A DNA stretch of 64,000 nucleotides from positions 42,631,095-42,695,094 of the forward strand of contig NC_084464.1 of NCBI RefSeq assembly GCF_027409185.1, given 5' to 3'. The position numbers were made by a program, and so were the translations under genes. The notes below the pieces were generated by a model. The model worked only from the letters and a program-made list of their open reading frames with translations, was not told where the DNA came from and searched no databases. Shown here one piece after another: positions 21,619-33,947 of the stretch. The DNA is from Cynocephalus volans (lineage: Eukaryota > Chordata > Mammalia > Dermoptera > Cynocephalidae). Positions within the stretch are counted from its first letter, which is position 1. Every line of letters begins with the position of its first letter.

Positions 21619-24600
21619 ATGCAGGTCATGGCGCTCCGAACCCTCCTGCTGCTCGCGGGGGCCCTGGTCCTGACCGAGACCCGGGCGGGTGAGTGCGGGG
21701 TCGGGAGGGAAACGGCCTCTGCGGCGACAGGAGCGAGGGGACCACCCGGCGGGGGCGCAGGACCCGGGGAAGCCGCGTCTCCGCCGCCCCCGGCCCAGGC
21801 CCCTCCCCACCTGGGCCACCCCCTGTCCTGCCTCCCCCAACCCACGCGTGAGTCGTGGTCCTTCCAAGTGCCGCCGCCCCTTCTCCGTCTCCCTCGCCCC
21901 CTCCTCCCTCCCGCCCATCAGCCTGGGTCCCGGGGGTCCCGGGGGTCCCGCACTGGGAGCAGGGTCGGTCCGGTCTCAGCCCCTCCCCACCCCCAGGCTC
22001 CCACTCCCTGCGGTATTTCAACACCGCCGTGTCCCGGCCCGGCCGCGGGGAGCCCCGCTTCATCTCCGTCGGCTACGTGGACGACACGCAGCTCACGCGG
22101 TTCGACGGCGACGCCGCGAGTCCGAGGATGGAGCCGCGGGCGCCGTGGGTGGATCAGGAGGGGCCGGAGTACTGGGAGCGGAAGACGCAGATGTGCAAGG
22201 ACACCGCACAGGCTTTCCGAGTGAGCCTGAACAACGTGCGCGGCTCCTACAACCAGAGCGAGGCCGGTGAGTGGTCCCGGGCCCAAGTCGCAGGTCACGA
22301 CCTTCGCGTTCCCCAAGGACGGACAGAGGTCACCCGAAGCCTGAGGGACCCGACTGGCCCTTTACTGGGGGAAAAGCCCGCTGGGATTGGCTCCAATTTT
22401 GTTTTCAGTTTACATGAAAACTGGTTCTGGCCAATCGCCGCCCGTCGATCAAGGGCGGGGCTGACCTCAGGGCGGGGCTACGTGGGCGGGGCTGACCGCG
22501 GGGGCGGGGCCAGGGTCTCACACCCTCCAAAGAATGGTTGGCTGCGACATGGGACCGGACGGGCGCTTCCTCCGCGGGTACTGGCGGGAAGCCTACGACG
22601 GCGCCGATTACATCGCCCTGGACGAGGACCAGCGCTCCTGGATCGCTGGGGACGCGGTGGCCCAGGTCGAGAAGCGCAAGTGGGAGGCGGAGGGATATAC
22701 GAAGAGCGTCAGGGCGTACCTGGAGGGGACGTGCATGGAGTCGCTCCGGAGATACGTGGAGAACTGGAAGGAGGCTCTGCAGCGCACAGGTGCGAGGGGA
22801 TGCCTCACTGGTCTACGGTTGCTCTCTCCTGCTGGCCTCCCTCAAGGAGGGGAGGAGACTGAGATGGACCCAGAGTATCGCCCCTCCCATGTGTGAGGAA
22901 AGAGAGGAGTCTGCCTGGGTTTCCAGATCTTGTACCAGAGAGTGACTCTGAGGACTTGCCCTTCTCTCAGGAAAAATAAGGGATCCATTCTCTCTGGGGA
23001 TGGAGGGGAAGACCATCCTTGAAATAACTGATCAGCAGTTCCCTTCGATGTTAGTATTAGTAGGAGCTTTGAAAACCACTGTGAACTTTGGTTTTCTTCT
23101 CTGCTTCACACCTAATAATGCCTTTGGAGGTCTGACTTCAGCTTTTCTGAAATCCCTATTCTCCCCCTCAGACATCTGGAGCTTCCTACCCTGAGCCGCT
23201 TTACCCTGCTTGTAGAACATTATGAAGAATAAGAGAGTACCCCAGATCCCTAGGTTCAGGCTGGTGTCTGGGTTTTGTGGTCCCTCCCTAATTATTACCA
23301 TCCTGTCAATTCCCAGGATGGTCACATGAGTCCTGCTGGACTGTTCCATGAGAAATGCGAAGTTCCTATATGTGGAGCTAGGGCTGGGTCTGGAGCTCAC
23401 AGACCCCTCCAGCCCATTCACAAACCCTTCACATGCAGGTCTATGAGCTAGGTAACTGGCAAAAAGGTCCTTGGAGCCTTGGTTGAAGAAAGGGTAGTCT
23501 TTATTCAGCACACACACGTCTAATACCTAGGCAGTCCAAAGAGAAACTCAGAAACTCAACTGCTACAGGCAAAATCCAAAGAAAACTGAGCAGCTGCCCC
23601 AGAGCAAACATGCTCTATTTTTAGACATGAGCTCTGCTGGCCAGCTCCATTTCACAAACTGAAGAACACACAATAACAATTAACTAAAAAGATACATTGG
23701 TGCACATATGCACTAACTCCATCCACACACAACTTGTTTACAAGAAATGTGGTGCTCGACCCTCAACCAGACCTGAGCGGAGGGAGCCTGACTAAATTAT
23801 CCTATTTTCCCCACACTATATTTTTTACTCTTTTCCTCAGACCCCCCAAAAACATATGTGACCCACTACCCTATCTCTGACCATGATGTCACCCTGAAGT
23901 GCTGGGCCCTGGGCTTCTACCCTATGGAGATCATACTGACCTGGAAGCGAGATGGGGAGGACCAGACCCAAGATACGGAGACTGTGGAGACCAGGCCTTC
24001 AGGGGATGGAACCTTCCAGAAGTGGGCAGCTGTGGTGGTGCCTTCTGGGGAGGAGCAGAGATACACGTGCCATGTGCAGCATGAGGGGCTACCAGAGCCC
24101 CTTACCCTGAGATGGGGTAAGGAAGGAGATGAAACAGTTAAGTCTCTTCTTAGAAAAAGCAGGAGCCTTTCTGAGCACCTTCAGCACAGTCAGGATCCCT
24201 TAAATTTTCTTCCTTTCCCAGAACCACCTTCCCAGCTCACCATCACCATTGTAGGAATTGCTAGCCTGGTTCTCCTTGGAGCTGTGGTCGTGAGTGTTGT
24301 GATATGGAGGAAGAGGAGCTCAGGTAAAGGGCTGAGGGGTGTGGTCTGAGTTTTCTTGTCCCACTGGAGGGTTTCACGCCCTAGGTAGAAGTGTTCCCTG
24401 CCTCGTTGATGGGAAGTACCATCCGCACACACATGCTTACCTAGCCTGGAACCCTCTTTGCTAACACTTTTTCTTTTGTAAAGCACATGTGGAAATACAG
24501 GATAGATTTTTCACATTGATGATTCTGGTGATAGAGAATTAATTCCCAGGAGTCAAAGGTCAGAGGGGAAGTTGCTGAGAACAGACTTCCAAGAGTGTGA

Positions 24601-24983
24601 TTGGTCCATTCCCCACACATTACCTCTCCATATGTTTACTGACTTTGCCCTGAGTTTGCAATCTCAGTTCTGGAAACTTCCCTGGAGTCCAGGACTAGCA
24701 GGTTGCTCTAGGACCTCATGACTTTGCCTTCTCCCTGGTCATTTTCTTTCCACAGGTAGAAAAAGAAGGAGCGACATTCAGAAAAGTAAGTATGGGTGGA
24801 GCGGGGGGGGGGGTGATTCCTGCAATCCTTGGGACAGCGTAAATGGGAACCCATGAGGAGCTCACCCACCCCATAATTCCTCCTTTAGCCACATCTCGTC
24901 TGGGTTCTGACCAGGTCCTATTTTGTTCTACCCCAGGCATTGACAGTGCCCAGGGCTCTGATGAGTCTCTCGTGGTTCCTTAA
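21619..24983 (+). CDS. MHC class I heavy chain, probably non-classical
   Basis: Seven coding exons: 21619-21688 (leader), 21997-22266 (alpha1, 270 nt), 22514-22789 (alpha2, 276), 23841-24116 (alpha3, 276), 24222-24323 (membrane, 102), 24756-24785 and 24937-24985 (tail; TAA at 24981). All introns are GT-AG and phase 1; the frame is open for 356 residues. Present: Tyr7, Tyr59, N86-Q-S glycan site, Cys101-Cys164, Lys146, Trp147, Tyr159, Tyr171, Cys203-Cys259, and the CD8 loop DQTQDTE (223-229). Altered: Ser84 for Tyr, Val99 for Tyr, Glu143 for Thr, a free Cys67. The membrane exon is about five codons shorter than human. The tail ends DESLVVP and lacks the usual exon-6 Tyr. It should pair with beta2-microglobulin at the cell surface. 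The altered C-terminal peptide-binding sites suggest a non-classical role; locus orthology is not determinable here. Confidence 0.93.
22790..23840 (+). other. Class I intron 3, enlarged
   Basis: 1051 bp, longer than the roughly 0.6 kb usual between the alpha2 and alpha3 exons of HLA genes. The first 400 bp look like ordinary class I intron. The stretch about 23430-23815 (CTTTATTCAGCACACACACG..CAACTTGTTTACAAGAAATG) looks foreign, perhaps an LTR in antisense, though no clear target duplication was found. Confidence 0.5.
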
Positions 24984-25445
24984 AGGTAAGACCCTGGAGT
25001 GGCTGAAGTGGGAGAGGGGATAGGGCAGAGGGACATGACAGGGCTATGGGGAATGTCTGGATTTGGATATTTTGAGCATGTGGTGGGCTGTTTAGAGTGT
25101 CACCATGTACAGTGACTAACCTGAATTTGTTCATGATTATTTTCTTATATAGTATGAGGCAGCTGCCTTGGGTGGGACTGAGCAATGCAAGATTTGTTCA
25201 TGACTTCCCTTTGTGACTTCAAGAACCCTGACTTCTCCTTCGACAATTGGAATCTGTGGAGGTAGGGAGACTAGCCCACTGCCTACTCAACACGACCCTC
25301 TCCCCACAGTGACCTGTGTTCTCTTCCCTGATCAACTTGCCATTTCCATCAGAGGCTGGGATGGGACATCTCCATCTCTGTCTCAACTTCATGGTGCACT
25401 GAGCTGCACCTTCTTACTTCTCTATTAAAAAGAAGAAACTGGATA
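24984..25445 (+). other. Class I 3'UTR, including an untranslated last exon
   Basis: After the TAA the exon closes at 24985 before GTAAGACC. A last exon begins near 25153 (after TTTCTTATATAG) with TATGAGGCAGCTGCCTTGGG..GGGACTGAG, matching the conserved HLA 3'UTR (GATTTGTTCATGACTTCCCTTTGTGACTTCAAGAACC). It ends soon after the poly(A) signal. Confidence 0.88.
25424..25429 (+). terminator. Class I polyadenylation signal ATTAAA
   Basis: ATTAAA in CTTCTCTATTAAAAAGAAG, at the place where HLA class I genes use ATTAAA. Confidence 0.85.
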
Positions 25446-26750
25446 TGGATTTTTTTTTTCTTCAAATTCTTTCAATGAGTTGGGATTGATGGATTAATTA
25501 AAGGAAAGGAAGACTTAAATTGGAGAGAGGCAATAAATGAAAGACCTGAGAACCTTCCAGAATTCGTGTTGGCTGTGCTGAGTCTGTTGCAGGTGGGGAC
25601 AGGGGAAGGCTGTGAGGAGCCGAGCGTGGATGGCCTGTGCCCGGTTGGTGCTCAGTCCATCGTGGGCTTTGATGTGGTCACTCCTTACCTGAGTCATCTT
25701 CACTGCTCCATTGTCCTTGTCCCTACAATAGAATCTTGTCCCATTAGGACCTGTGATCACGGGGACTCAGACATCACTTGTGCCTTCTCCTGTCTCCAGG
25801 AGCATGAGTAGCCAGGGCTTGGTATGGCCAATCAGTGTAGGTCAGGCCTGGGTCTGTCCCTCAGCCCCCATCTTTTGTGTTTACTTTTTGTTTCTTTGAT
25901 TTTGTAGGGGACCATGCCTGTTCTTGTTCTTGTGTATGAGTTCTGGTCTCTTTCTCCTCTGGGTGTCCCCGTCTCTGACAGCAGCTGGAGTTGTTTTTCT
26001 TGTCATTGACCCCCACAAGGCCCAGGGAGGTCTCTGTACACAGGAGTCTCTGTGATAACAAGAGGTGAATTTTTAGCCTTATCCAGCTCTTGCCCTCCTT
26101 CTAGGGATGTTTCGTGATTTGTTCTTGCTGTCTTTTCCCCAACCTTTTTAAAGGAACCAGATTCTGGAATTAGCAGAGAGGATGGATCCCATAATTTCTC
26201 ATCTTGGATAAATTCCTGTTGTTTTCATCTTCGGCTCACCTACCCCCTCTCCCTGCCCTCAGCTCTAGTAATCCTAGTGCTGGCTCCAATCCAAACTCAT
26301 GGGTTTATAAAGCAGAGTCTAATTTAGACACATATTTGGTTGGAAAAATAGGGCCCATAAGCCTAGGATTATCTTTTCTGAATAGAGAAATAGAATTGTG
26401 TGCTATAGTGTCCAGAAGGGCTGGTGCGGGAAGAAGGGAATGGAGAAGGGAGAGGAGAGCAGCACTTGTGAGAAAAGTACAAGAGGCAACGTTGATGTCA
26501 GTGTGAGAGGACGTTGTGCTGTACTGCCACGAAACAGTATTTGGCCTGAGGCTACTTTAATAAAGATACCGACTCTAGAATAGGCAGGTGCTCTACAGTG
26601 ATTATTCATTCAACTGATATTTGCTGAATGTACATTTGGCACACACCATTTTTGCGTATGGGAAACATCGGTGAACTAAAGATGAAAATTGCTAACCATT
26701 TCTAGAATATTCTGTAGGGAGGAAGAGATAGACTGTATATTATAAAGAAA
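25446..26750. other. Class I 3' flank
   Basis: The first part (GAGTTGGGATTGATGGATTAATTAAAGGAAAGGAAGA) continues the conserved flank of mammalian class I genes. Beyond about 26200 nothing is recognised. No gene called. Confidence 0.55.
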
Positions 26751-26754
26751 ATAT

Positions 26755-27230
26755 ATTAGATTCTTTTTGTTGCTGCAACAAATTACCACAAACTTAGTGG
26801 CTTAAAGCAACACAAATTTATTCACTTGCACTTCTAGAGGTCAGAAGTCTAAAATGGGTCCACAAGACTGTGTTCCTTCTGGGGACTTGGGAAGAATCTG
26901 TTCCCTCACCTCGTTCAGCTTCTAGAGGCTACCCACATTCTTTGGCTTGTGTCCCTATCTTCCCTCTTCAAAGCCAGCAGCTTAAAACCTTTTCTCTGAC
27001 CTCAACCTTTCTCTCTCTCAAACTTTGACCCACCTACCTCCCTCGTATAAGGACCCTTGTGATTACATCATTGGGTCAACTCAGCTAATTTAGGATAATC
27101 TCCCCATCTCAAGATCCTTACCTAAATCACATCTGCAAAATTCCTTTTTTCATATAAGGTAACATATTCACAGGTTCAAAGGATTTACATGTGGACATCT
27201 ATGGGGGCCATTATTCAGCCTATACCACAT
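26755..27230 (-). mobile_element. MLT1-type LTR, antisense
   Basis: TTTGTTGCTGCAACAAATTACCACAAACTTAGTGGCTTAAAGCAACACAAATTTATT is the reverse complement of an MLT1 LTR 3' end. Matching text continues to CCTATACCACATGG. Confidence 0.75.
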
Positions 27231-28637
27231 GGTTAATAACTAAAGTGTTATGTTAGAAGATGGTAACTGTAATGAGGAATGTGATGCAAAATGTGGGTGT
27301 GTGGGGAGAGGGAAGATTACTAGAGAGTTTAGTATGGCAGCATTCAGAAGGTGACCTTTCAGGAAGGATTTGAAGGACATGAGTTATCCATGAGGATATG
27401 TGGGTCAAGTTCTCCTAGGTAGAAGGAACCCCCAGTGCAAATACACCAGGGAAGGAGCATGTCTGTGTGATCCAGGAGGAGCGAGTGGGCCAGGACAGCT
27501 GGGGCAGAGAGTGACTGAGATGAGGTCAGAGGTATAGTCACATCATGGAGGCCTTGGGGATGTTAAAAGGGTTTTGACTTTTTTCCAAGTGAGGTGGGGA
27601 ATTATAAGACAATTTTGAGGAGAAGAAAAACATGGTGTGGCTTCTCTTTTAAATGGATTAATCTGCTATGCTGAGAGGAGAGTTGAGAGTTAAGAGGGGA
27701 GCAAAAAAGTTGGGGAAAGTTTAGGAAATTCGTGCAGTGCTTCGTGTAGATGTCAGTTGCTTTGACTGGGGTGTGAGCAGTAGAAATAGTGGGAAGTGAT
27801 TGAATTCTCTATATATTTTGAAGATGGACTTTACAGCATTTTCTAGGATTACATTTGGTGTATGAGAAAGGAGTCAAGGAGGACACCCAAGGATTTGGAC
27901 TGTGAAGTAGAAGGATGGAAATGGGGAAGACCCTGGAACAAGCATATTTGAGGAGCAAGTATCACAGGCACTGAGTTTAGGAAATGTTGAAGCTGAAATG
28001 TTGGTTAGAAATGTAAGTGAGTTGTTGGATGGGCAGTTGGACAGACGAGTCTAAAGTTTAGGAGAAAAGTCTGGGCTGGAGAAATTGTTCGGGAGATCAT
28101 GCCATGTAAATGATATTTAAAGCCTTGAAAACTTGGGAGTGACTGGCTATAGAAGAGAAAGGGAATAGGGACTGAACCCTGGTCCTCCAGTGCTAACTGA
28201 TTTAATCAGACCACACACCTAGAGCAGACTGCATGCCCAGAACAGACTGTACAATTCTGGCACCATGTCTAGAAGGCACATAGACCAGGAAGTCCCAGAC
28301 TTTCTTATGCACAGAAACTGCCTGAACATCACTTTAGGACCCAGATGTTCTGTGATAAAGCATGTATTACAAGGTCACTGTTGGTGTTGATACTGCTGGT
28401 CTGTAGACAACACTTTATTTACAAGAACATATACAAGAGATTTCTAGGCTATGCATCTGCCTCATCTCAACTTGTTAAAGAGGTAATACCTGGGCTCAGC
28501 GCCTAGCATTCTGAGATTGTGGGTTTGGAGAGAAGACTGAGTATTTTTAACAAGCTCACAGGCAGTCCTGGTGCTCAGCCAGATGTGGAATCATTGATGT
28601 CAGTGATCAGAGTAGTACCCAGGGTAGAAAGGGGCTT
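27231..28637. other. Probable old, unidentified repeat and unique sequence
   Basis: The stretch 27340-27800 (CAGGAAGGATTTGAAGGACATGAG..GTGTGATCCAGGAGGAGCG) resembles a common degenerate mammalian repeat that I cannot name. No open frame with a domain. Confidence 0.35.
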
Positions 28638-28647
28638 TAAACTCCAT
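28638..28647. repeat. Target site duplication of L1 copy 4, left copy
   Basis: TAAACTCCAT, repeated exactly at 34748-34757 on the far side of the L1. Confidence 0.88.
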
Positions 28648-28912
28648 CTTTTTTTTTTTTGATCCCTTACTAAATTTATTGATTGATTGACTGATTGATT
28701 GATTATAAATTTTATTTTGTCGATATACAATGTGGTTGATTATTGTGGCCCATTACCGAAACCTCCCTCCCTCCTCCCTCTCCCCCTTCCCACCCAACAA
28801 TGTCCTTTCTATTCGCTTGTTGTGTCAACTTCAAGGAATTGTAATTGTTATGTCTTCTTCCCCCCGCCCCCCCGGTTCTTTTTTGTGTGTGTGTGAATTT
28901 ATTTATTTATTT

Positions 28913-31900
28913 TTAGCTCCCACCAATAAGTGAGAACATGTGGTATTTCTCTTTCTGTGCCTGACTTGTTTCACTTAATATAATTCTCTCAAGGTCCATC
29001 CATGTTGTTGCAAATGGCAGTATTTCATTCGTTTTTATAGCTGAGTAGTATTCCATTGTGTAGATGTACCACATTTTCCGTATCCACTCATCTGATGATG
29101 GACATTTGGGCTGGTTCCAACTCTTGGCTATTGTAAAGAGTGCTGCGATGAACATTGGGGAACAGGTATACCTTCGACTTGATGATTTCCATTCCTCTGG
29201 GTGTATTCCCAGCAGTGGGATAGCTGGGTCATATGGTAGATCTATCTACAATTGTTTGAGGAACCTCCATACCATTTTCCATAGAGGTTGCACCATTTTG
29301 CAGTCCCACCAACAATGTTTGAGAGATCCTTTTCCTCCACAACCTCACCAACATTTATCGTTCAGAGTCTTTTGGATTTTAGCCATCCTAACTGGGGTGA
29401 GATGGTATCTCAGTGTAGTTTTGATTTGCATTTCCAGGATGCTGAGTGATGTTGAGCATTTTTTCATATGTCTGTTGGCCATTTGTATATCTTCCTTAGA
29501 GAAATGCCTACTTAGCTCTTTTGCCCATTTTTTAATTGGGTTGCTTGTTTTTTTCTTGTAAAGTTGTTTGAGTTCCTTGTATATTCTGGATATTAATCCT
29601 TTGTCAGATGTATATTTTGCAAATATTTTCTCCCACTCTGTTGGTTGTCTTTTAACTCTGTTAATTGTTTGTTTTGCTGTGCAGAAGATCTTTAGTTTGA
29701 TATAATCCCATTTGTTTATTTTTCCTTTGGTTGCCCATGCTTTTGGGGTCATATTCATGAAGTCTGTGTCCAGCCCTACTTCCTGAAGTGTTTCTCTTAT
29801 GTTTTCTTTAAGAAGTCTTATTGTTTCAGGGTGTATATTTAATTCTTTAATCCGTTTTGAGTTGACTTTAGTGTATGGTAAAAGGTATGGGTCTAGTTTC
29901 ATCCTCCTGCATATTGATATCCAGTTCTCCCAGCACCATTTGCTGAAGAGGCAGTCTCTTCCCCAGTGTATAGGCTTAGTGCCATTGTCAAAGATCAGAT
30001 GGCTGTAGGTGTGTGGGTTGATTTCTGGATTCTGTATTCTATTCCATTAATTAGTGTGTCTGTTTTTATGCCAATACCATACTGTTTTGGTTATTATAGC
30101 TTTGTAGTATAGTTTAAAGTCAGGTAGTGTTATGACTCCAGCTTTATTTATTTATTTTTTTTTTTGCTCAGCATTGCTTTGGCTATGCGTGGTCTTTTGT
30201 TATTCCATATAAATGTCTGGATAGTTCTTTCCATTTCTGAGAAAAATGTCATTGGAATTTTGATGGGGATTGCATTGAATTTGTATATCACTTTGGGTAG
30301 TATTGACATTTTCACTATGTTGATTCTTCCAATCCAAGAGCATGGGATATCTTTCCATCTTCTTGTATCCTCTCTAATTTCTCTCAGCAGTGGTTTGTAG
30401 TTCTCGTTATAGAGATTTTTCACATGCTTGGTTAACTCAATTCCTAAGTATTTTATTTTTTTGGTGGCTATTGTAAATGGGCAGGCTTTCTTGATTTCTG
30501 GTTCTGCATGTTCACTATTGGAGAAAAGAAATGCTACTGATTTTTGTGTGTTGATTTTGTATCCTGCTACTGTGCTGAAATCATTTATCAACTCCAAGAG
30601 TTTTTTTGTAGAGGCTTTAGGCTGTTCAATATATAGGATCATGTCATCTGCAAACAGGGACAGTTTGACTTCATCTTTTCCAATCTGGATGCCCTTTATT
30701 TCCTTCTCTTCTCTGATTGCTCTGGCTAGTACTTCCAACACTATGTTGAATAGGAGTGGTGAGTGGGCATCTTTGTCTGGTTCCTGTTCTTAAAGAAAAA
30801 GCTTTCAGCTTTTCCCCATTCAGGATGATATTGGCAGTGGGTTTATCATATACGGCTTTAATTATGTTGAGATACTTTCCCTCTATACCTAACTTATAGA
30901 GGGTCTTTGTCATGAATGAATGTTGAATTTTATCAAATGCTTTTTCAGCATCTATAGAGATGATCATATGGTCCTTGTGTTTGACTTTATTAATATGGTG
31001 TGTCACATTTATTGATTTGCATATGTTGAACCAACCTTGCATCCCTGGGATGAATCCCACTTGATCGTGGTGAATAATTTTACATATGTGTTGTTGTACT
31101 CTGTTTGCTAGTACTTTAGTGAGGATTTTTGCATCTATATTCATCAAGGATATCGGCCTGTAGTTTTCTTTTTTGGTTATATCTATACCCGGTTTTGGTA
31201 TCAGGATGATGTTTGCTTCACAGAATGAGTTTGGAGATTTGCGTCTGTTTCAATCTTTTGGAATAGTTTATAAAGAATCGGTGTCAATTCCTCTTTGAAT
31301 GTTTGGTAAAATTCTGCTGTGAATCCATCTGGTCCTGGGCTTTTCTTTGTTGGGAGCCTTCTGATAACAGCTTCAATCTCCTTTATTGTTATTGGTCTGT
31401 TCAGATTTTCTACGTCTTCATGGCTCAGTTTTGGGAGCTTGTGTGTGTCCAGCAATTTATCCATTTCCTCCAGATTTTCTAATTTGTTGGTGTATAGTTA
31501 TTTATAGTAGTCTCGAATGATTCCTTGTATTTCAGATAAATCAGTTGTAATATTACCTTTTTCATTTCTAGTTTTTGTTATTTGAGTCTTCTCTCTTCTT
31601 TTTTTCTGTTAGCCATGCTAATGGTTTGTCAATTTTATTCATCTTTTCAAAAAACCAACTTTTTGATTCATTGATCTTTTGTATTGTTTTTTGGGTTTCA
31701 ATTTCATTAAGTTCTGCTCTGATCTTAATGATTTCTTTCCGTCTGCTAACTTTAGGTTTGGATTGTTCTTGTTTTTCTAGTTCCTTAAGGTGAAGTGTTA
31801 GGTAGTTCACTTGCCATCTTTCCATTCTTCTGAGGTGAGCATGTAATGCAATAAATTTCCCCATTAGTACTGCTTTTGCAGTATCCCACAGATTTTGGTA

Positions 31901-32748
31901 TGATGTATCATTATTTTCATTAGTTTCAATAAATTTTTTGATTTCCTGCTTGATTTCTTCTTGGACCCATATGTCATTAAGTAGAATGCTGTTTGATTTC
32001 CATGTGTGTGTATAGTTTCCAGAATTTCGTTTGTTATTGATTTCTAATTTTAATCCATTGTGGTCTGAGAAAATACATGGGATAATTCTAATTTTTTTGA
32101 ATTTGTTGAGACTTGATTTGTGACCTAATATGTGATCTATCCTGGAGAGTGATCTATGTGCTGATGAGAAGAATGAATATTCTGAGGTTGTTGGATGGAA
32201 TGTTCTGTAGATATCTGCCAAGTCCAATTGGTCTAGAGTCTTGTTTAGATCTTGTGTTTCTCTGCTGATTCTTTGCCTAGATGATGTGTCCAATATTGAC
32301 AGTGGGGTGTTCAGGTCCCCTGCTATTATGGTATTAGTGTCTATTTCCTTCTTTAGGTCTAATAGAGTTTGTTTTATAAATCTGGCTACTCCAACATTGG
32401 GTGCGTACATATTTATGATTGTTATGTCTTCTTGATAGATCAATCGTTTTATCATTACATAGTGTCCCTCATTGTCTCTTTTTATGGTTTTTAGTTTAAA
32501 GTCTATTTTATCAGATATAAGAATAGCTACTCCAGCTCGTTTTTCTTTTCTGTTTGCATGGTAAATCTTTTTCCATCCTTTCACTCTTAGTCTGTGTGAG
32601 TCTTTTTGGGTGAGGTGGGTCTCTGAAGGCAGCATATTGTTGGGTCCTCCTTTTTAATCCAGTCAGCCAGTCTGTGTCTTTTGATGGCAGAATTTAAGCT
32701 TTTAACTTTAAGAGTTGTTATTGAAAAGTGTTGATTTATTCCTAGCAT
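28913..32748 (-). pseudogene. L1 copy 4 ORF2, disrupted
   Basis: The frame is broken into at least five pieces: endonuclease plus spacer (31568-32635), start of reverse transcriptase (31201-31464), its middle with the conserved FADD motif (30148-30741 and 30671-31147), thumb and C-terminal parts (29345-29902, 28913-29155). Breaks include an early frameshift near 32620 in the QETHLT region, small deletions near 31230 and 30760, and a T-rich expansion near 30150. The gene order and length otherwise match ORF2 of copy 1. Confidence 0.93.
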
Positions 32749-33037
32749 TTTATTGATTATTCTTTGGTTGTCTTAGGTGTCTTTTGTTCCTTGCTTTCTG
32801 ATTTACTGTTTGTTTTCTGTATTTGTTCCTTGCGTTGTAGATAGCCTTTTTTTGTTTGTTTGTTTTCTCTTCATGAATGCCATTTTTATTATACTAGTGG
32901 GTTTTGGTTTTTCTTGGGTTTTTATGGCAGTGGTAGTTGTTTTTCAGGAACCAAACCCAGTACTCCCTTGAGAATTTCTTGTAAGGGTGGTCTTGTTGTG
33001 GTGAACTCCCACAGGTTTGGTTTGTCTGAGAAATATA

Positions 33038-33911
33038 CTATTTGCCCTTCATTTCGGAAGGATAGCCTTGCAGGGTAGTGTATTCTTGGCTGGCAATCTC
33101 TGTTAGTATTTTGAATATATCATCCCATTCCTTTCTGGCTTTTTGGGTTTGTGATGAAAAGTCTGATGTTAGTCTGATTGGTGCTCCCTTATAGGTGATT
33201 TGACGCTTCTCTCTTGCAGCTTTTAAGATTCTCTCTTTGTCTCTGAGTTTTGCCAATTTGACTATAACATGTCTTGGAGAAGACCTTTTTGGGTTGAATA
33301 CGTTTGGAGATCTTTGAGCTTCCTGGATCTGAAGATCTGTGATTTTTCCTATACCTAGGAAATTTTCTGCCACTATTTTGTTGAATACGTTTTCAATGCA
33401 ATCTCCTTTTTCCTCCCCTTCTGGAATACCCATGACTCAGATATTTGAGCACTTAAGGTTGTCTGATATCTCTCTCAGATTTTCTTCAATGCCCTTGATT
33501 CTTTTTTTTTTTTTTTTCTGCCTGTGTTATTTCAAACAGCCCATCTTCAAGTTCAGAGGTTCTCTCTTCAACTTCCACAAGCCTGCTGGTTAAACTCTCC
33601 ATTGTGTATTTTATTTCACTGAATGAATTCTTCAGTTCGGCCAGTTCTGCTACATTTTTTTTCAGGACATTGATTTCCTTGTACATTTCTTCTTTCAGGT
33701 CCTGTATACTTTTCCTCATTTCATCATGATGTCTAGCTGAGTTTTCTTGTATCTCTTTCAGTTTACTTAGAATTATCACTCGAAATTCCTTGTCAGTCAT
33801 TTCAAGGGTTTCTTGTTCTATAGGATCTAGAGCTTCAGAGTTAATGCCCTTTCGTGGTGTACTTTCTTGATTTTTCATATTTCTGGTATTTTTTCTTTGA
33901 TGTTTATTCAT
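33038..33911 (-). pseudogene. L1 copy 4 ORF1, disrupted
   Basis: Two pieces: coiled-coil half (33486-33911, ending in a run of Lys codons where a poly(T) at 33507-33519 shifted the frame) and RRM/C-terminal half (33038-33433). A stop separates the two at about 33437 and a small deletion lies near 33103. Confidence 0.92.
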
Positions 33912-33947
33912 TGTGGCAGGGGGTTTCACAGCCCACAGGTTTGACAC

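Noticed and set aside
21855-22862. 335-codon open frame across alpha1 and alpha2 of the class I gene
   Set aside because: It reads through introns 1 and 2 of the class I gene; canonical splice sites explain the region better.
25515-25811. Short frames downstream of the class I gene as coding
   Set aside because: They lie in conserved class I 3' flank and have no domain or splice context.
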